Shown here: positions 10,570 through 21,055 of the stretch, one piece after another
Layout of the letters: every line of letters begins with the position of its first letter
Position numbering within the stretch: the stretch's first letter is position 1
Origin: Branchinecta lynchi
Lineage: Eukaryota > Arthropoda > Branchiopoda > Anostraca > Branchinectidae
NCBI GenBank assembly: GCA_023053575.1
Contig: JAKZAP010000007.1
Span: forward strand, 27,181,464-27,245,463
DNA: 64,000 nt
Direction: 5' to 3'
The notes under the pieces: generated by a model
What the model saw: the letters and a program-made list of their open reading frames with translations, nothing else
What the model was told of the DNA's origin: nothing
The model's database searches: none
Translations under genes and position numbers: made by a program

Positions 10570-13500
10570 CAGTCAGTCAAGACAGACAGACAGTCAGTCA
10601 AGACAGACAGACATTCAGTCAGGACAGACAGACAGGCATACAGTCAGTCGAGACAGACAGTCAGTCAAGACAGACAGACGGACAGTCAGTCAAGACAGAC
10701 AGATGGTCAGTCAAGACAGTCAGTCAAGACAGACAGACAGACAGTCAGTCAAGACAGACAGACAGTTAGTCAAGACAGACAGACAGTCAGTCAGGACAGA
10801 CAGACCATCAGTCAGTTAAGACAGTCTGGACAGACAGACAGTCAGTCAAGACAGACAGACAGACATTCAGTCAGGACAGACAGACAGGCATACAGTCAGT
10901 CGAGACAGACAGACAGACAGTCAGTCAAGACAGACAGACGGTCAGTCAAGACAGTCAGACAGACAGTCAGTCAAGACAGACAGACAGTCAGTCAAGACAG
11001 ACAGACATTCAGTCAGGACAGACAGACAGGCATACAGTCAGTCGAGACAGACAGATGGTCAGTCAAGATAGTCAGTCAAGACAGACAGACAGACAGTCAG
11101 TCAAGACAGACAGACAGTTAGTCAAGACAGACAAGCAGTCAGTCAAGACAGACAGACAGTGAGTCAAGACAGACAGACAGTGAATCAAGACAGACAGACA
11201 GTCAGTCAAGACAGACAGACAGTCTGTCAGTCAAGACAGACAGTCAGTCAAGACAGACAGACAGTCAGTCAAGACAGATAGACAGTCAGTCAAGACAGAC
11301 AGACAGTCAGTCAAGACAGACAGACAGACAGACAGTCAGTCGAAACAGAGAGACAGTCAGTCAAGACAGACAGACAGTCAGTCAGGACAGACAGACAGAC
11401 AGACAGTCAGTCAAGACAGACAGACAGACAGTCAGTCAGTCAAGACAGACAGACAGTCAGTCAAGACAGACAGACATTCAGTCAGGACAGACAGACAGGC
11501 TTACAGTCCGTCGAGACAGACGGACAGACAGTCAGTCAAGACGGACAGACGGTCAGTCAAGACAGTCAGACAGACAGTCAGTCAAGACAGTCTAGACAGA
11601 CAGACAGTCAGTCAAGACAGACAGACAGTCAGTCAAGACAGACAGACATTCAGTCAAGACAGACAGACAGTCAGTCAAGACAGACAGACATTCAGTCAGG
11701 ACAGACAGACAGGCATACAGTCAGTCGAGACAGACAGACAGACAGTCAGTCAAGACAGACAGACGGTCAGTCAAGACAGTCAGACAGACAGTCAGTCAAG
11801 ACAGTCTAGACAGACAGACAGTCAGTCAAGACAGACAGACAGTCATTCAAGACAGACAGACATTCAGTCAGGTCAGACAGACAGGCATACAGTCAGTCGA
11901 GACAGACAGACAGACAGTCAGTCAAGACAGACAGACGGTCAGTCAAGACAGTCAGACAGAAAGTCAGTCAAGACAGTCGAGACAGACAGACAGTCAGTCA
12001 AGACAAACAGACAGCCAGTCAAGACAGACAGACAGTCAGTCAAGACAGACAGACAGTCAGTCATGAACAGTCAGTCAAGACAGTCAGACAGTCAGTAAAG
12101 ACAGACATACAGTCAGTCAAGACAGACAGACAGACAGTCAGACAGACAGTCAGTCAAGCTAGACAGACAGACAGTCAGTCAGACAGACAGACAGTCAGTC
12201 AAGACAGACAGACAGTCAGTCAAGACAGACAGACAGACAGTCAGTCAAGACAGACAGACAGTCAGTCAAGACAGACAGACGGTCAGTCAAGACAAACAGA
12301 TAGCCAGTCAAGACAGACAGACAGTCAGTCAAGACAGTCAGACAATCAGTAAAATCAGACATACAGTCAGTCAAGACAGTCAGGCAGTCAGTAAAGACAG
12401 ACATACAGTCAGTCAAGACACACAGACAGTCAGTCAAGCTAGACAGACAGACAGACAGTCAGTCAAGACAGACAGACAGACAGACAGTCAGTCAAGACAG
12501 ACAGACAGACAGTCAGTCAAGAAAGACAGACAGACAGTCAGACAAGACAGACCAGCAGTCAGTTAAGACACACAGACAATCAGTCAAGACAGACAGACCT
12601 TCAGTCCAGACAGACAGAAAGTCAGTCAAGACAGAAAGACAGACAGTCAGTCAAGACAGAAAGACAGTCAGTCAAGACAGACAGACAGTCAGTCAAGCAA
12701 AGTCAGTCAAGACAGTCAGACAGTCAGTAAAGACAGGCATACAGTCAGTCAAGACACACAGACAGTCAGTCAAGCTAGACAGACAGACAGACAGTCAGTC
12801 AAGACAGACAGACAGACAGTCAGTCAAGAAAGACAGACAGACAAGACAGACCAGCAGTCAGTTAAGACACAAAGACAATCAGTCAAGACGGACAGACCTT
12901 CAGTCCAGACAGACAGAAAGTCAGTCAAGACAGACAGACAGATAGTCAGTCAAGACAGAAAGACAGTCAGTCAAGATAGACAGACAGTAAAGACAGACAG
13001 ACAGTCAGTCAAGACAAACAGAGAGTCAGTCAAGAGAGACAGACAGTCAGTCAAGCACAGTCAGTCAAGACAGTCAGACAATCAGTAAAGACAGTCAGGC
13101 AGTCAGTCAAGTCAGACAGACAGACAGAGAGGGAAGACGGACAGACAGGCAGACAGACAGATACTCAAGACAGACAGACGGACAGACATTCAGTCAAGAC
13201 AGAACGACAGTCAGTCAAGACAGACAAACCGTCAGTCGATACAGACAGACAGTCAGTTAAGACAGACAGACAGACATACGGTCAGTCAAGAAAGACAGAC
13301 AGACAGTCAGTCAGTCAGTAAAGACAGACAGACAGACAGATAGTCAGTCAGTCAGTCAAAACAGACAGACAGACAGTCAGTAAAGACAGACAGACAGTCA
13401 GTAAGACAGACAGACAGTAAGTCATCACAGACAGACAGTCAAGACAAACAGACAGTCAGTCAAGACAGACAGACAGTCTGTCAAGATAGACAGACAGACA

Positions 13501-14805
13501 GTCAGGCAGTCAGTCTAGACAGACAGACAGTCAGACAGACAGAAAGACAGACAGAAAGACAGACAGACAGTCAGTCAGACAGACAGACAGACAGTCAGTC
13601 GGACACACAGACAGAAAGTCAGTCAAGAAAGAAAGAAAGACAGACAGACACACAGACATAAATTCAGTCAGTCAAGACAGACAAAAAGACAGACAGATAG
13701 TCAGTCAGACAGACAGACAGTAAGTCAGACACACAGACAGTAAGTCAGACATACAGACAGAAAGTCAGTCAGTCAAGACAGACAGACAGACAGTCAAGAC
13801 AGACAGACAGTCAGTCAAGACAGACAGACAGTCAGTCAAGACAGACAGACAGTCAGTCAAGACAGACAGACAGTCAGTCAAGACAGACAGACAGTCAGTC
13901 AAGACAGACAGACATTCAGTCAGGACAGACAGACAGGCATACAGTCACTCGAGACAGACAGACAGACAGTCAGTCAAAATAGACCATCAGTCAGTCAAGA
14001 CAGACAGACAGTCAGTAAAGACAGACATACAGTCAGTCAAGACAGACAGACAGACAGACAGTCAGTCAGTCAGTCAAGGCAGACAGACAGACAGGCAGTC
14101 AAGACAGACAGACAGTCAGTCAAGACACACAGACAGTCAGTCAAGACAGACAGACATTCAGTCAAGACAGACAGACAGTCAGTCAAGACAGACAGACAGT
14201 CAAGACAGACAAACAGTCAGTCAAGACAGACAAACAGTCTGTCATGACAGACATACAAACAGTCAGTCAAGTCAGACAGTCAGTCAGGACAGCCAGACAG
14301 TCAGTCAGGACAGCCAGACAGTCAGTCAGACAGACAGACAGAAAGTCAGACAAACAGAGAGTCAGTCAAGAGAGACAGACAGTCATTCAAGACAGAAGTC
14401 AGTCAAGACAGACCAAGGCAGTCAGTCGAGACAAACAGACAGATAGACAGACAAACAGACATATAGTCACTCAGTCAAGACAGAGAGATGGACAGACAGT
14501 CAGTAAAGACAGACAGACAGTCAGTCAAGACAGACAGACAGTCAGTCAAGACAGACAGTCAGTCAGTCAGTCAAGACAGACAGACATTCAGTCAGGACAA
14601 ACAGACAGACAGACAGTCAGTCAAGACAGACAGACAGACAGTCAGTCAAGACAGACAGACAGACAGTCAGTCAAGACAGACAGACAGACAGTCAGTCAAG
14701 ACAGACAGACAGACAGTCAGTCAAGACAGACAGACAGACAGTCAGTCAAGACAGACCATCAGTCAGTTAAGACAGACTGACATACAGTCAGTCAAGACAG
14801 TAAAA
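10570..14805. repeat. 4.2-kb minisatellite, GACAGACAGTCAGTCAA-type units
   Basis: Units of roughly 17-26 bp built from GACA and GTCA tetramers. Higher-order blocks recur, for example units with GACAGGCATACAGTCAGTCG at about 10630, 10890, 11030, 11710, 11885 and 13930. The strand is strongly asymmetric (almost no T-rich words). Because unit lengths vary, some frames stay open over long stretches (14244-14780 has 178 codons of RQT/DRQ/SVK repeats). I treat those as artefacts. Confidence 0.95.
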
Positions 14806-14855
14806 ATATCAAAAATATCGAATCAATAAAAATATGTATGTGAGTTTGTGAGCCT

Positions 14856-15394
14856 GGATTTTTATTTAATAAAATCATCCGCTAATAAATGGAGTCCACA
14901 AAGGAAGTCTTGAATACAATCAGAATGAATAAATACAATGAGACAATCAGGAAAGAAGAACTAGTTCTAGGACTGAAGTATACTATCGTTAAAATGAGAA
15001 TTGCTAAGACAAAATATGGTGATAAGTTGGTTGTAGTTATTAATCATAATGACAAACCCTGTGATTTGTTTATAACTCAGAAATATAATGCCATTGCTAA
15101 CGAATTACTTTTAAAGAAAAATCTGGTTTTGCAGCCTATTGTACGCGAAAACAAGAACAAAGAAACATATGTGGATTTAGAACTGTTTACTCAGTAATAT
15201 TTGAATAAAAAAGAAGTAGTGTATATTGTAGTATTTTATATGTAGTAAAGGGTAATATTTTCATTTTTTGTATCCTTTATTTTGGAAGTGAGAAAATAAA
15301 AATGTTCTTAAAAAGGGGGATAATTTGGTAAAAAGGATGTTAAAATTTAAGAAATTGATGTTAAAATGGGGTTTTGAAATTGGGGGGAGGGTGG
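14856..15394 (+). repeat. Left arm of a 0.55-kb inverted repeat
   Basis: Begins GGATTTTTATTTAATAAAAT and ends GGGGGGAGGGTGG. The reverse complement lies at 18952-19521. The arms share the whole 102-codon ORF, and small indels (a T-rich stretch in the right arm) make the lengths 539 and 570 bp. The arms bound a 3.6-kb interior with a LINE piece and a broken gene. The outer flanks differ completely (minisatellite on the left, heat-shock-type promoter on the right), so the edges are real. Confidence 0.9.
14889..15197 (+). CDS. 102-residue protein, possible OB-fold-like, copy 1
   Basis: An ATG-to-TAA frame in the left arm, 2 residues different from the copy at 19180-19488. It is Lys-rich and soluble with no membrane segment. 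The middle reads KYTIVKMRIAKTKYGDKLVVV, then a short turn, DLFITQKYNAI, and a strand-like tail (NLVLQPIVREN...VDLELF). Alternating strands with TKYG and a later F..(K/R)Y resemble small uncharacterised arthropod proteins that I remember as OB-fold-like. That is inference. AATAAA follows at 15204-15209. Directly upstream is the minisatellite, so this copy has no visible promoter, unlike its twin. Its role in a mobile element (for example single-strand DNA binding) is a guess. Confidence 0.55.
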   Translation: MESTKEVLNTIRMNKYNETIRKEELVLGLKYTIVKMRIAKTKYGDKLVVVINHNDKPCDLFITQKYNAIANELLLKKNLVLQPIVRENKNKETYVDLELFTQ

Positions 15395-16445
15395 AGTGGG
15401 AGCCGGTATATATAATTACTCAAAGTGTTCGAGTATGTAAAGTGTTCCTTTTTACAGTTGATATTTCGAAGGCTTTCGATTCTGTGAATCATTATCAAGC
15501 AGTTGCTTCTTTGATTAAAGCGAGAATTAATAAAAGTATTTGTGCGACGCTACTTTATTGGTACCGTAATTCTGTTGTTTTTGCTAAATGGGATTCGAGG
15601 CTGAGTGCTCCGATTCATATAAAAAGTGGGGTCCGCCAAGGGAGCGTGCTATCGCCCAGTATATTTAAGTCGGCAATCGCTGGTGTTCTTGATGGCCTCT
15701 TTCCCACCTCGTTTTTTAAGGGTGTTGAAATAACGTACCTCGCTGTTTAGTAGTTGTTGCTGATTAGTAGAACACGCGAAGCTCTTCAATCGAATCTTGA
15801 TAGGCTCCTGCACGGTTTTTCTAGTATTGGTCTGCGAATTAATAGTTCGAAGTGTGAATTTTTAGCGTATAATTGCAGTTACCCAGTTTCTGTTTCTATC
15901 GGTACTTCCGCTATTTCTTGCGTTGATTCATTTATGTATCTGGGAGCACGGTTCGCTTGTACGTTACGTCAGACAAGAGAGTCATTATGCTGTCAAGTAG
16001 TGGAAAGTTTCCAGTCTAGTTATGGTTCGGTTGTACCAAATCGGGGTAGAATTTGCCGGAAAGATCTTGGGTAGATCTTCTCGTCTTGTGTCGTGCCCCA
16101 TGTTACTTGTTTGTCGGGAGTACTCCTCCTCCTCACAGGAAGAGATGTGTCGCGTCTTAGAAAAACTTACTTTAAGTCTTGTAAATATTTCCTTTATCTT
16201 CCTTCTAGGCATAGTAATTCAAAATAGTTCAACATTTACATGTCCGCGATCCTTTCTGTCATTTAGATAGTATTGAGCTCCGTGCTAAGCGTAAATCAGC
16301 ATTGCGTAAGTCGCGCCGCGTGCCTCTTTTTTGTGAATAGTGTTTTAAGTGAATTCTGGTGTCTTACTTTTTCTTATTTCTTATATACTCCACTTCTTCC
16401 TTTGTGTTTTTATAGTGGGTTCGTAAATATAAAAAAAAAAAAAAA
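15395..16445 (+). pseudogene. LINE reverse transcriptase fragment, dead
   Basis: Open frames at 15325-15750 and 15754-16074 together give the reverse-transcriptase order: DISKAFDSVNH (palm block A), GVRQGSVLSPSIF (block B), then a stop just where the YxDD block should be (YLAV, 15739-15750), then LQSNLDRL, LRINSSKCEF and MYLGARF. The catalytic Asp pair is not present, and endonuclease and ORF1 parts are missing. A run of A (16432-16445) after a GTAAATAT phrase could be the 3' tail. The element is 5'-truncated at the inner edge of the left inverted arm. It is a non-LTR type by block spacing and tail. It differs in sequence from the LINE debris at 44-46.7 kb. Confidence 0.8.
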
Positions 16446-17071
16446 TGATCTTTGGAATTTAATCAAAACATGGCTGAGATCTGACAGTCTAGTGACATGT
16501 AACGTATTTCTTGAAATAGGCCTGCAAACTACTCTGTTCGTTATCCACAGATAATCGATTTCATAGAATGAACTTATTCTTTTAGATTCGTGGTACCTCT
16601 ATGCGCTTGTCCTTACACTTTAAATATTTATTAACTGAGGTAATCTATTGACAAAAAGTTAATACAAATTGTTAGAAACCATGCAAGACTTGTCTTAACA
16701 CGGTCTTGATCCTTTCCGCATCCGTAACTTCTCCGTGCTTAGCGCCTTTAACCAAGGCAATGCAGGTTTTTGTCCAGATACGAGCCTCGTCTGGATATTT
16801 TTGGGGTTGTCCTGCAAGAAGCGCACATTCTGTTTTTTTTTACCAGAGCTCTGGGTGAAAAAATACAAAATCCCTTCGATCAGTCAAAATATTTCAGTGG
16901 ATTCAAATACAAGATAAAAAAAAATAAGCTACCTTTTCAGTTAAACCTTAAATAAACTGTAAAAACTTCAAACTTTAAAAAAACAGCAATGCCGCACTTT
17001 GGCCGCTGACCTTCCGATTTATAAAGCCAGTTTGAGAGAAACCATCTGACAACCTCTAATCTCGCTTGTAG
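16446..17071. other. No gene seen; ends at a splice acceptor
   Basis: AT-rich non-coding sequence. The last bases (CTCGCTTGTAG, 17061-17071) form the acceptor of the next exon, so this may be intron of the copy A gene. Confidence 0.45.
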
Positions 17072-18937
17072 GAGCAAAGCGAAGAGCTGAAATACGTGGC
17101 CATCCTCCCCGCTCATGCAAGAGAAGAGCTACAGAAGAGCTGCAACATTTACAAAGGGAAAAGGATTTGCGTCGCATGCGTCCACTGTTTTACAACGAAG
17201 CGATTTTTCAACACCCGATCGTCTAAGAAACGGCAGGATGAGCATGAACTGACAAGCGACATGGACCCTCAACCGGACGTAGGAGCTCACGACAGACTTG
17301 ACGAGGAAATGGATTCTGACCCTGACGAACGAATGAACCCTAACTGTAACGAGGAAATGGATGTTGGTGGACCGGGGACGACTGACAACGACGACATTCT
17401 TCGACAACTCGATAGTGAGATTAGCTCACTTTTGAGAACTTACGGTATAAACCTGAAGCTGCGGAAACTGTTTGACCTGGAACGAAAGAGACTGAGAAGA
17501 CAACAACGATGCCCGACTGACTTTACTTCTTTAGTGGCCTTCGACTTTCGGGACTATTTAGGACAGATCCCGACTTCCCTAATTGACATCCTGCTTTCCC
17601 CACTAAATTACAGTGCATGCGACTTGGACTCACTTACGGACAAACGGACTTTCGCCTTGTGCCGACTTTACGAGCAATGGCTGTCATTGCCACAAATAAT
17701 CTGATCTTGCCTATCACCCTCATTGAGAGCTTTTATCTTCTGTCAAACAAGCAGAAAGAATGCGAGATCAGTAAGTGTAATTGAGTTCTCCTTCTCGTCG
17801 TGCTTGTTACTACCTATGCGCAGTCTACAAAGCGAACCTGTAATCGACAGCACTCTCCCATGATTTTTCCTGATGATTCAGTTTTATTGATTTTTTCTGA
17901 TTTTATTTCGAGATATGCGGTGTCGTTTCTGTCTTCGCTCTTTACTAAAGTCAGTCTTAAAAAATACGCCGTACCTAGATTACTGATTACTGCCTAACTA
18001 TGATCATTCCGAATTTCCTGAGGCACTTTTCGAGCACAAGGCAGGATCTAGTAGTGTCTCTCATATCAATCCCACCGAGCTGACTTGGCAGTCATGATGC
18101 AGTATGTAACTAAATCACTGAGACAGACTAGATTAGAACCAGAGAACTGGTCTGTGAGTACTGATGCTATGGTTTTAAAAATTTATTCAATCTTCTTCTC
18201 TAGATTACCACGGAACATTTGCGCCTGGCGGAAGAATCTCGACCATCCGCAAGAGACTGGAGGACAACTCAAAGCAGCCGACAAAGTGCCCATCGAACTT
18301 CGTGCTGATGGCCGCCGACAACACCCAAAAACTAGGCAAGACGTCACGCGTCGCTTACAATCAACGAGCCCCGGCCGAAATTTATACTGCCACAATGCGA
18401 GTGTCAGTTTCCCCTAGCTTAGCGGCCATACAGGCGTCGGATGACTTTCATCGTCGCACTTGGCTGGACAGGGGATATAGGTCTTCTATGTCCACCTCCA
18501 AAACTTTTCGATAGAGTCGGATAAGTTCAAAGAACTGCGCAATGAAGTAGCCAGCCGATTTTCGGAAGTTAGTTCACATACTCGTAGGTCCAGATCTATC
18601 CGTGTAGCTGCAGGTCACGCCTGGGTCACGCTTGGTAGTTCTATATATAAGTAGTTCTTGTTGATAAATATTCTTTGCGCCCAAGCTGACTTTGAAACAT
18701 ACATTCAAATAATGTATACCACGGATACGTCCGCTATGATTCTTCGTCAGCGATATTTTGGCCCTTCTTGGCAATGGTCCTCGTCAGCCAACTGCTCAGG
18801 TTATTTTCTGCAACGTTTTCCATCTCGGACTTCAACGCAACTTAACGGTCGACGGAAACGACACAGAAGAATATATTTCCACCAAACCTCAACTGCTTGG
18901 AAATACTATTCTGCAAAACTTTGGTAGTAGTATGTAA
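17072..18937 (+). pseudogene. Multi-exon gene of unknown family, copy A (broken)
   Basis: Three exon pieces can be read. Exon a is 17072-17770, from acceptor TTGTAG to donor GTAAGT. It contains a Cys cluster (ICVACVHC), an acidic middle, LERKRLRRQQRCP, FDFRDYL and YEQW, then a frameshift near 17690 before TLIESFYLLSNKQKE. Exon b is 18204-18567, after TTCTCTAG: YHGTFAPGGRISTIRKRLE, ADNTQKLGKTSRV, AEIYTATMRVS, WLDRGY, with a frameshift near 18505 before ELRNEVASRF. Exon c is 18800-18937 (46 codons with stop), truncated by the right inverted arm. Copy B at 40.7-43.7 kb shows the same blocks and the same intron position before YHGTF. The function is unknown. The ADN and (in copy B) GPFHIELN blocks could be acid-metal blocks of an RNase-H-like fold, but this is inference. 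Confidence 0.65.
18662..18790 (-). mobile_element. Hammerhead-like dispersed element, degenerate copy
   Basis: On the minus strand: CTGACGA (18781-18787), a stem of GGACC..(A)AGGGCC, then AAAA where intact copies have GAAA. It continues with the family body GCTGA..GAATC and ends in TTTCAAAGTCAGCTTGGG. It lies in the intron between exons b and c of copy A. Confidence 0.65.
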
Positions 18938-18951
18938 TCGCCGATCCTAGA

Positions 18952-19521
18952 CCACCCTCCCCCCCATTTCAAAACCCCATTTTAACATCAATTTCTTAAA
19001 TTTTAACATCCTTTTTACCAAATTATCCCCCTTTTTAAGAACATTTTTATTTTCTTACTTCCAAAATAAAGGATACAAGAAATGAGAAATATTACCCTTT
19101 ACTACATATAAAATACTTCAATATACACTAAAATACTACTTTTTTTTTTTTCTATTTTTATTCAAATATAATACCAATTTTACTGAGTAAACAGTTCTAA
19201 ATCCACACATGTTTCTTTGTTCTTGTTTTCGCGTACAATAGGCTGCAAAACTAGATTTTTCTTTAAAAGTAATTCGTTAGCAATAGCATTATATTTCTGT
19301 GTTATAAACAAATCACATGGTTTGTCATTATGATTAAGGACTACAACCAACTTATCACCGTATTTTGTCTTAGCGATTCTCATTTTAACAATAGTATATT
19401 TCAATCCTAGAACTAGTTCTTCTTTCCTGATTGTCTCATTGTATTTATTCATTCTGATTGTATTCAAGACTTCCTTTGTAGACTCCATTTATTAGTGGAT
19501 GATTTTATTAAATAAAAATCC
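18952..19521 (-). repeat. Right arm of the 0.55-kb inverted repeat
   Basis: Reverse complement of 14856-15394 over its whole length, plus a poly-T indel at about 19140-19152. It cuts off the copy A gene at 18951. High identity, including the ORF, points to a recent duplication or to gene conversion between arms. Confidence 0.9.
19180..19488 (-). CDS. 102-residue protein, possible OB-fold-like, copy 2
   Basis: Same frame as 14889-15197, with Leu for Ile after VVV and Cys for Tyr near the end. Unlike copy 1, the start at 19488 faces the heat-shock-element region (19584-19663) about 100-170 bases away. It is divergent to the + strand gene starting at 19690, so one regulatory block could serve both. 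A TTTATTTAAT word lies close upstream of the start, but there is no strict TATA box. The function is unknown. Confidence 0.55.
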   Translation of the reverse strand: MESTKEVLNTIRMNKYNETIRKEELVLGLKYTIVKMRIAKTKYGDKLVVVLNHNDKPCDLFITQKYNAIANELLLKKNLVLQPIVRENKNKETCVDLELFTQ

Positions 19522-19583
19522 AAAGCTCCTAATTACCGGCCGATCGTAACACCTGTGGTGTGAGAGATGCGTCACACTAAATA

Positions 19584-19601
19584 TTCTCGAATATTCTCGA
19601 A
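19584..19601. promoter_or_regulatory. Heat-shock element, four perfect inverted units
   Basis: TTCTCGAATATTCTCGAA is TTCnnGAAnnTTCnnGAA, the consensus for heat-shock factor trimers. It is framed by direct repeats of AGATGCGTCAC (19565-19575 and 19607-19617). It sits 89-106 bases upstream of the predicted start of the + strand gene. Confidence 0.75.
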
Positions 19602-19644
19602 TATTTAGATGCGTCACCTCCAGCAGATAACAACACTCAGCGGA

Positions 19645-19657
19645 GAAGATTCGCGAA
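19645..19657. promoter_or_regulatory. Second heat-shock element, three perfect units
   Basis: GAAGATTCGCGAA is GAAnnTTCnnGAA. It directly touches the TATATA box at 19658, a spacing close to that of known arthropod heat-shock promoters. Confidence 0.75.
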
Positions 19658-19693
19658 TATATAGTGTCACGCGTCTGGTTTAAGGAGACAGTT
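19658..19693 (+). promoter_or_regulatory. TATA box and initiator
   Basis: TATATA (19658-19663) lies 32 bases before the A of ACAGTT (A at 19690), the expected TATA-to-start spacing. The following leader is A/G-rich, as in many heat-shock leaders, and leads to a GTAAGT donor at 19744. Confidence 0.65.
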
Positions 19694-20955
19694 GGAAGCA
19701 AGTTGAGACTAAGAAGGTCATACAGAAAGAAGAAATTTCCAATGTAAGTTTTGTTTGTTTCTTACGATAAAAATGATGATTCCCAGGTAGGTAACATATG
19801 AGTAGCTACATCTGAAACAAACAACTGCGAAAATAGCAAATATCGAGGGTTACCCACTTCCCGGCACCTGCTGTGCACCCTTCCCCGGCACCAGCCGGCA
19901 ACAACCGAAATAGGCGGTGCCAGCACCGTTGCCGACAATAAATTGGGTGATTAATCTTTCAAACGCTTCCAAAAATGTTTTGACGCGTGACAGCCGGTGT
20001 TGACAGGTTTCAGTCTATGCCGGCAGTGACCGGGCTTCTCGGCACCGGGCACTTGCTGTACTAAAATCGAGAGTGGGCAACACCTCAGCAAATATTACCA
20101 CACGAGTTTCCAGTGACGATGAGTCAGATGCCCTTGACGAATCTGTACAGATTGGGATTTAGGTTAGATAATTGTTGCGAAGCGCATCACACCTGATGAC
20201 GATGAGTCAGATACCCTTGACGAATCTGTACAGATTGGGATTTAGGTTAGGTAATTGTTGCGAAACGTAAAGGATTTATCTTGATTAAATTGATTGTTAA
20301 AAGCTTGTTATTTTTTTTTTTCAGATGAACAGCAAAGTCATTAAGAAAAAACAGCAACCGTTCCGAAAAAGTACATGAAGGGGGTGCTCAAACTGGAGAA
20401 ATCGGAGCAAGAATTATTCCTCACACTGTGGGGGAAAATAGCCACAACCGCAGATGAAGTCGAAGGTGAAGATTGTACGACAGCGCGTTCATCTGTTGAA
20501 AAGAAAAAAGATAATAGCGTGCAGTTTTTAGCTGATATTAAAGCGAATTTACATGCTTCGCGAAGATTTGGAAATTTCAAAATAGACGTAAACATCAAGA
20601 AAGTGCTGAGCAGTAAAATATGTGGAGTCAGTTTGGAACAAGCAGAACGTATAATTATTGATTTAAATAAAGTGGAGGTGTATTTGGATTATTTATCAGT
20701 GTTACTAAAAGCGAAAAAAGGAGAAGTGTATGCGTACATGCAAAAACCTGTTCAATGAGAACCCTGAAAATCAATACAAGTGTTTTTTGGAGAATTATGG
20801 AGAGAACATATCAACAATTAAAAGATATCTTTGTTTGTATGGACTAGTCTGTGAATATCCAGGAATAGCTTTCTGTGGGAAAGCGTACTATTGCATCGTT
20901 GAAAATGAGAAAGCTATTCGTAAAGCGACCCTCGAGGACGAGACATTATCTTCAT
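19690..20955 (+). pseudogene. Spliced gene of unknown function, cut by the assembly gap
   Basis: Leader exon 19690-19743 ends in AAT before GTAAGT. The intron 19744-20324 ends in a long T tract and TTTCAG. Exon 2 opens with ATG at 20325, giving 17 codons (MNSKVIKKKQQPFRKST) before TGA. That TGA overlaps ATG at 20375, from which 127 codons are open: Lys-rich, with GVSLEQAERIIIDLNKVEVY and LLKAKKGEVYAYMQ. A second shift near 20740 gives NPENQYKCFLENYGEN, then YLCLYGLVCEYPGI and AYYCIVENEKAIRKAT, open to the gap at 20956. Two frame changes suggest either a young pseudogene or two base-calling errors in one gene. It is mostly helical in character, with no domain I recognise. Heat-shock elements upstream predict stress-induced transcription. 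Confidence 0.5.
20115..20270. repeat. Two tandem 83-bp units inside the intron
   Basis: Units start at 20115 and 20198 with GACGATGAGTCAGAT and include GATTTAGGTTAG. They lie upstream of the splice acceptor. Confidence 0.85.
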
Positions 20956-21055
20956 NNNNNNNNNNNNNNNNNNNNNNNNNNNNNNNNNNNNNNNNNNNNN
21001 NNNNNNNNNNNNNNNNNNNNNNNNNNNNNNNNNNNNNNNNNNNNNNNNNNNNNNN
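20956..21055. other. Assembly gap, exactly 100 N
   Basis: A run of exactly 100 N is the usual placeholder for a scaffold join of unknown size. It separates the truncated gene from the telomeric array. Confidence 0.98.

Noticed and set aside
12216..12437. Minus-strand 73-codon frame with a regular LTDCLSV pattern
   Set aside because: Reverse reading of the same minisatellite, no independent signal.
10570..14805. CRISPR-like repeat array
   Set aside because: No unique spacers; units are simple tetramer mixtures in a eukaryotic context.
14244..14829. Two overlapping frames of 178 and 113 codons rich in Arg-Gln-Thr and Ser-Val-Lys
   Set aside because: They lie wholly in the GACA/GTCA minisatellite; openness follows from unit length and the lack of stop words in the repeat.
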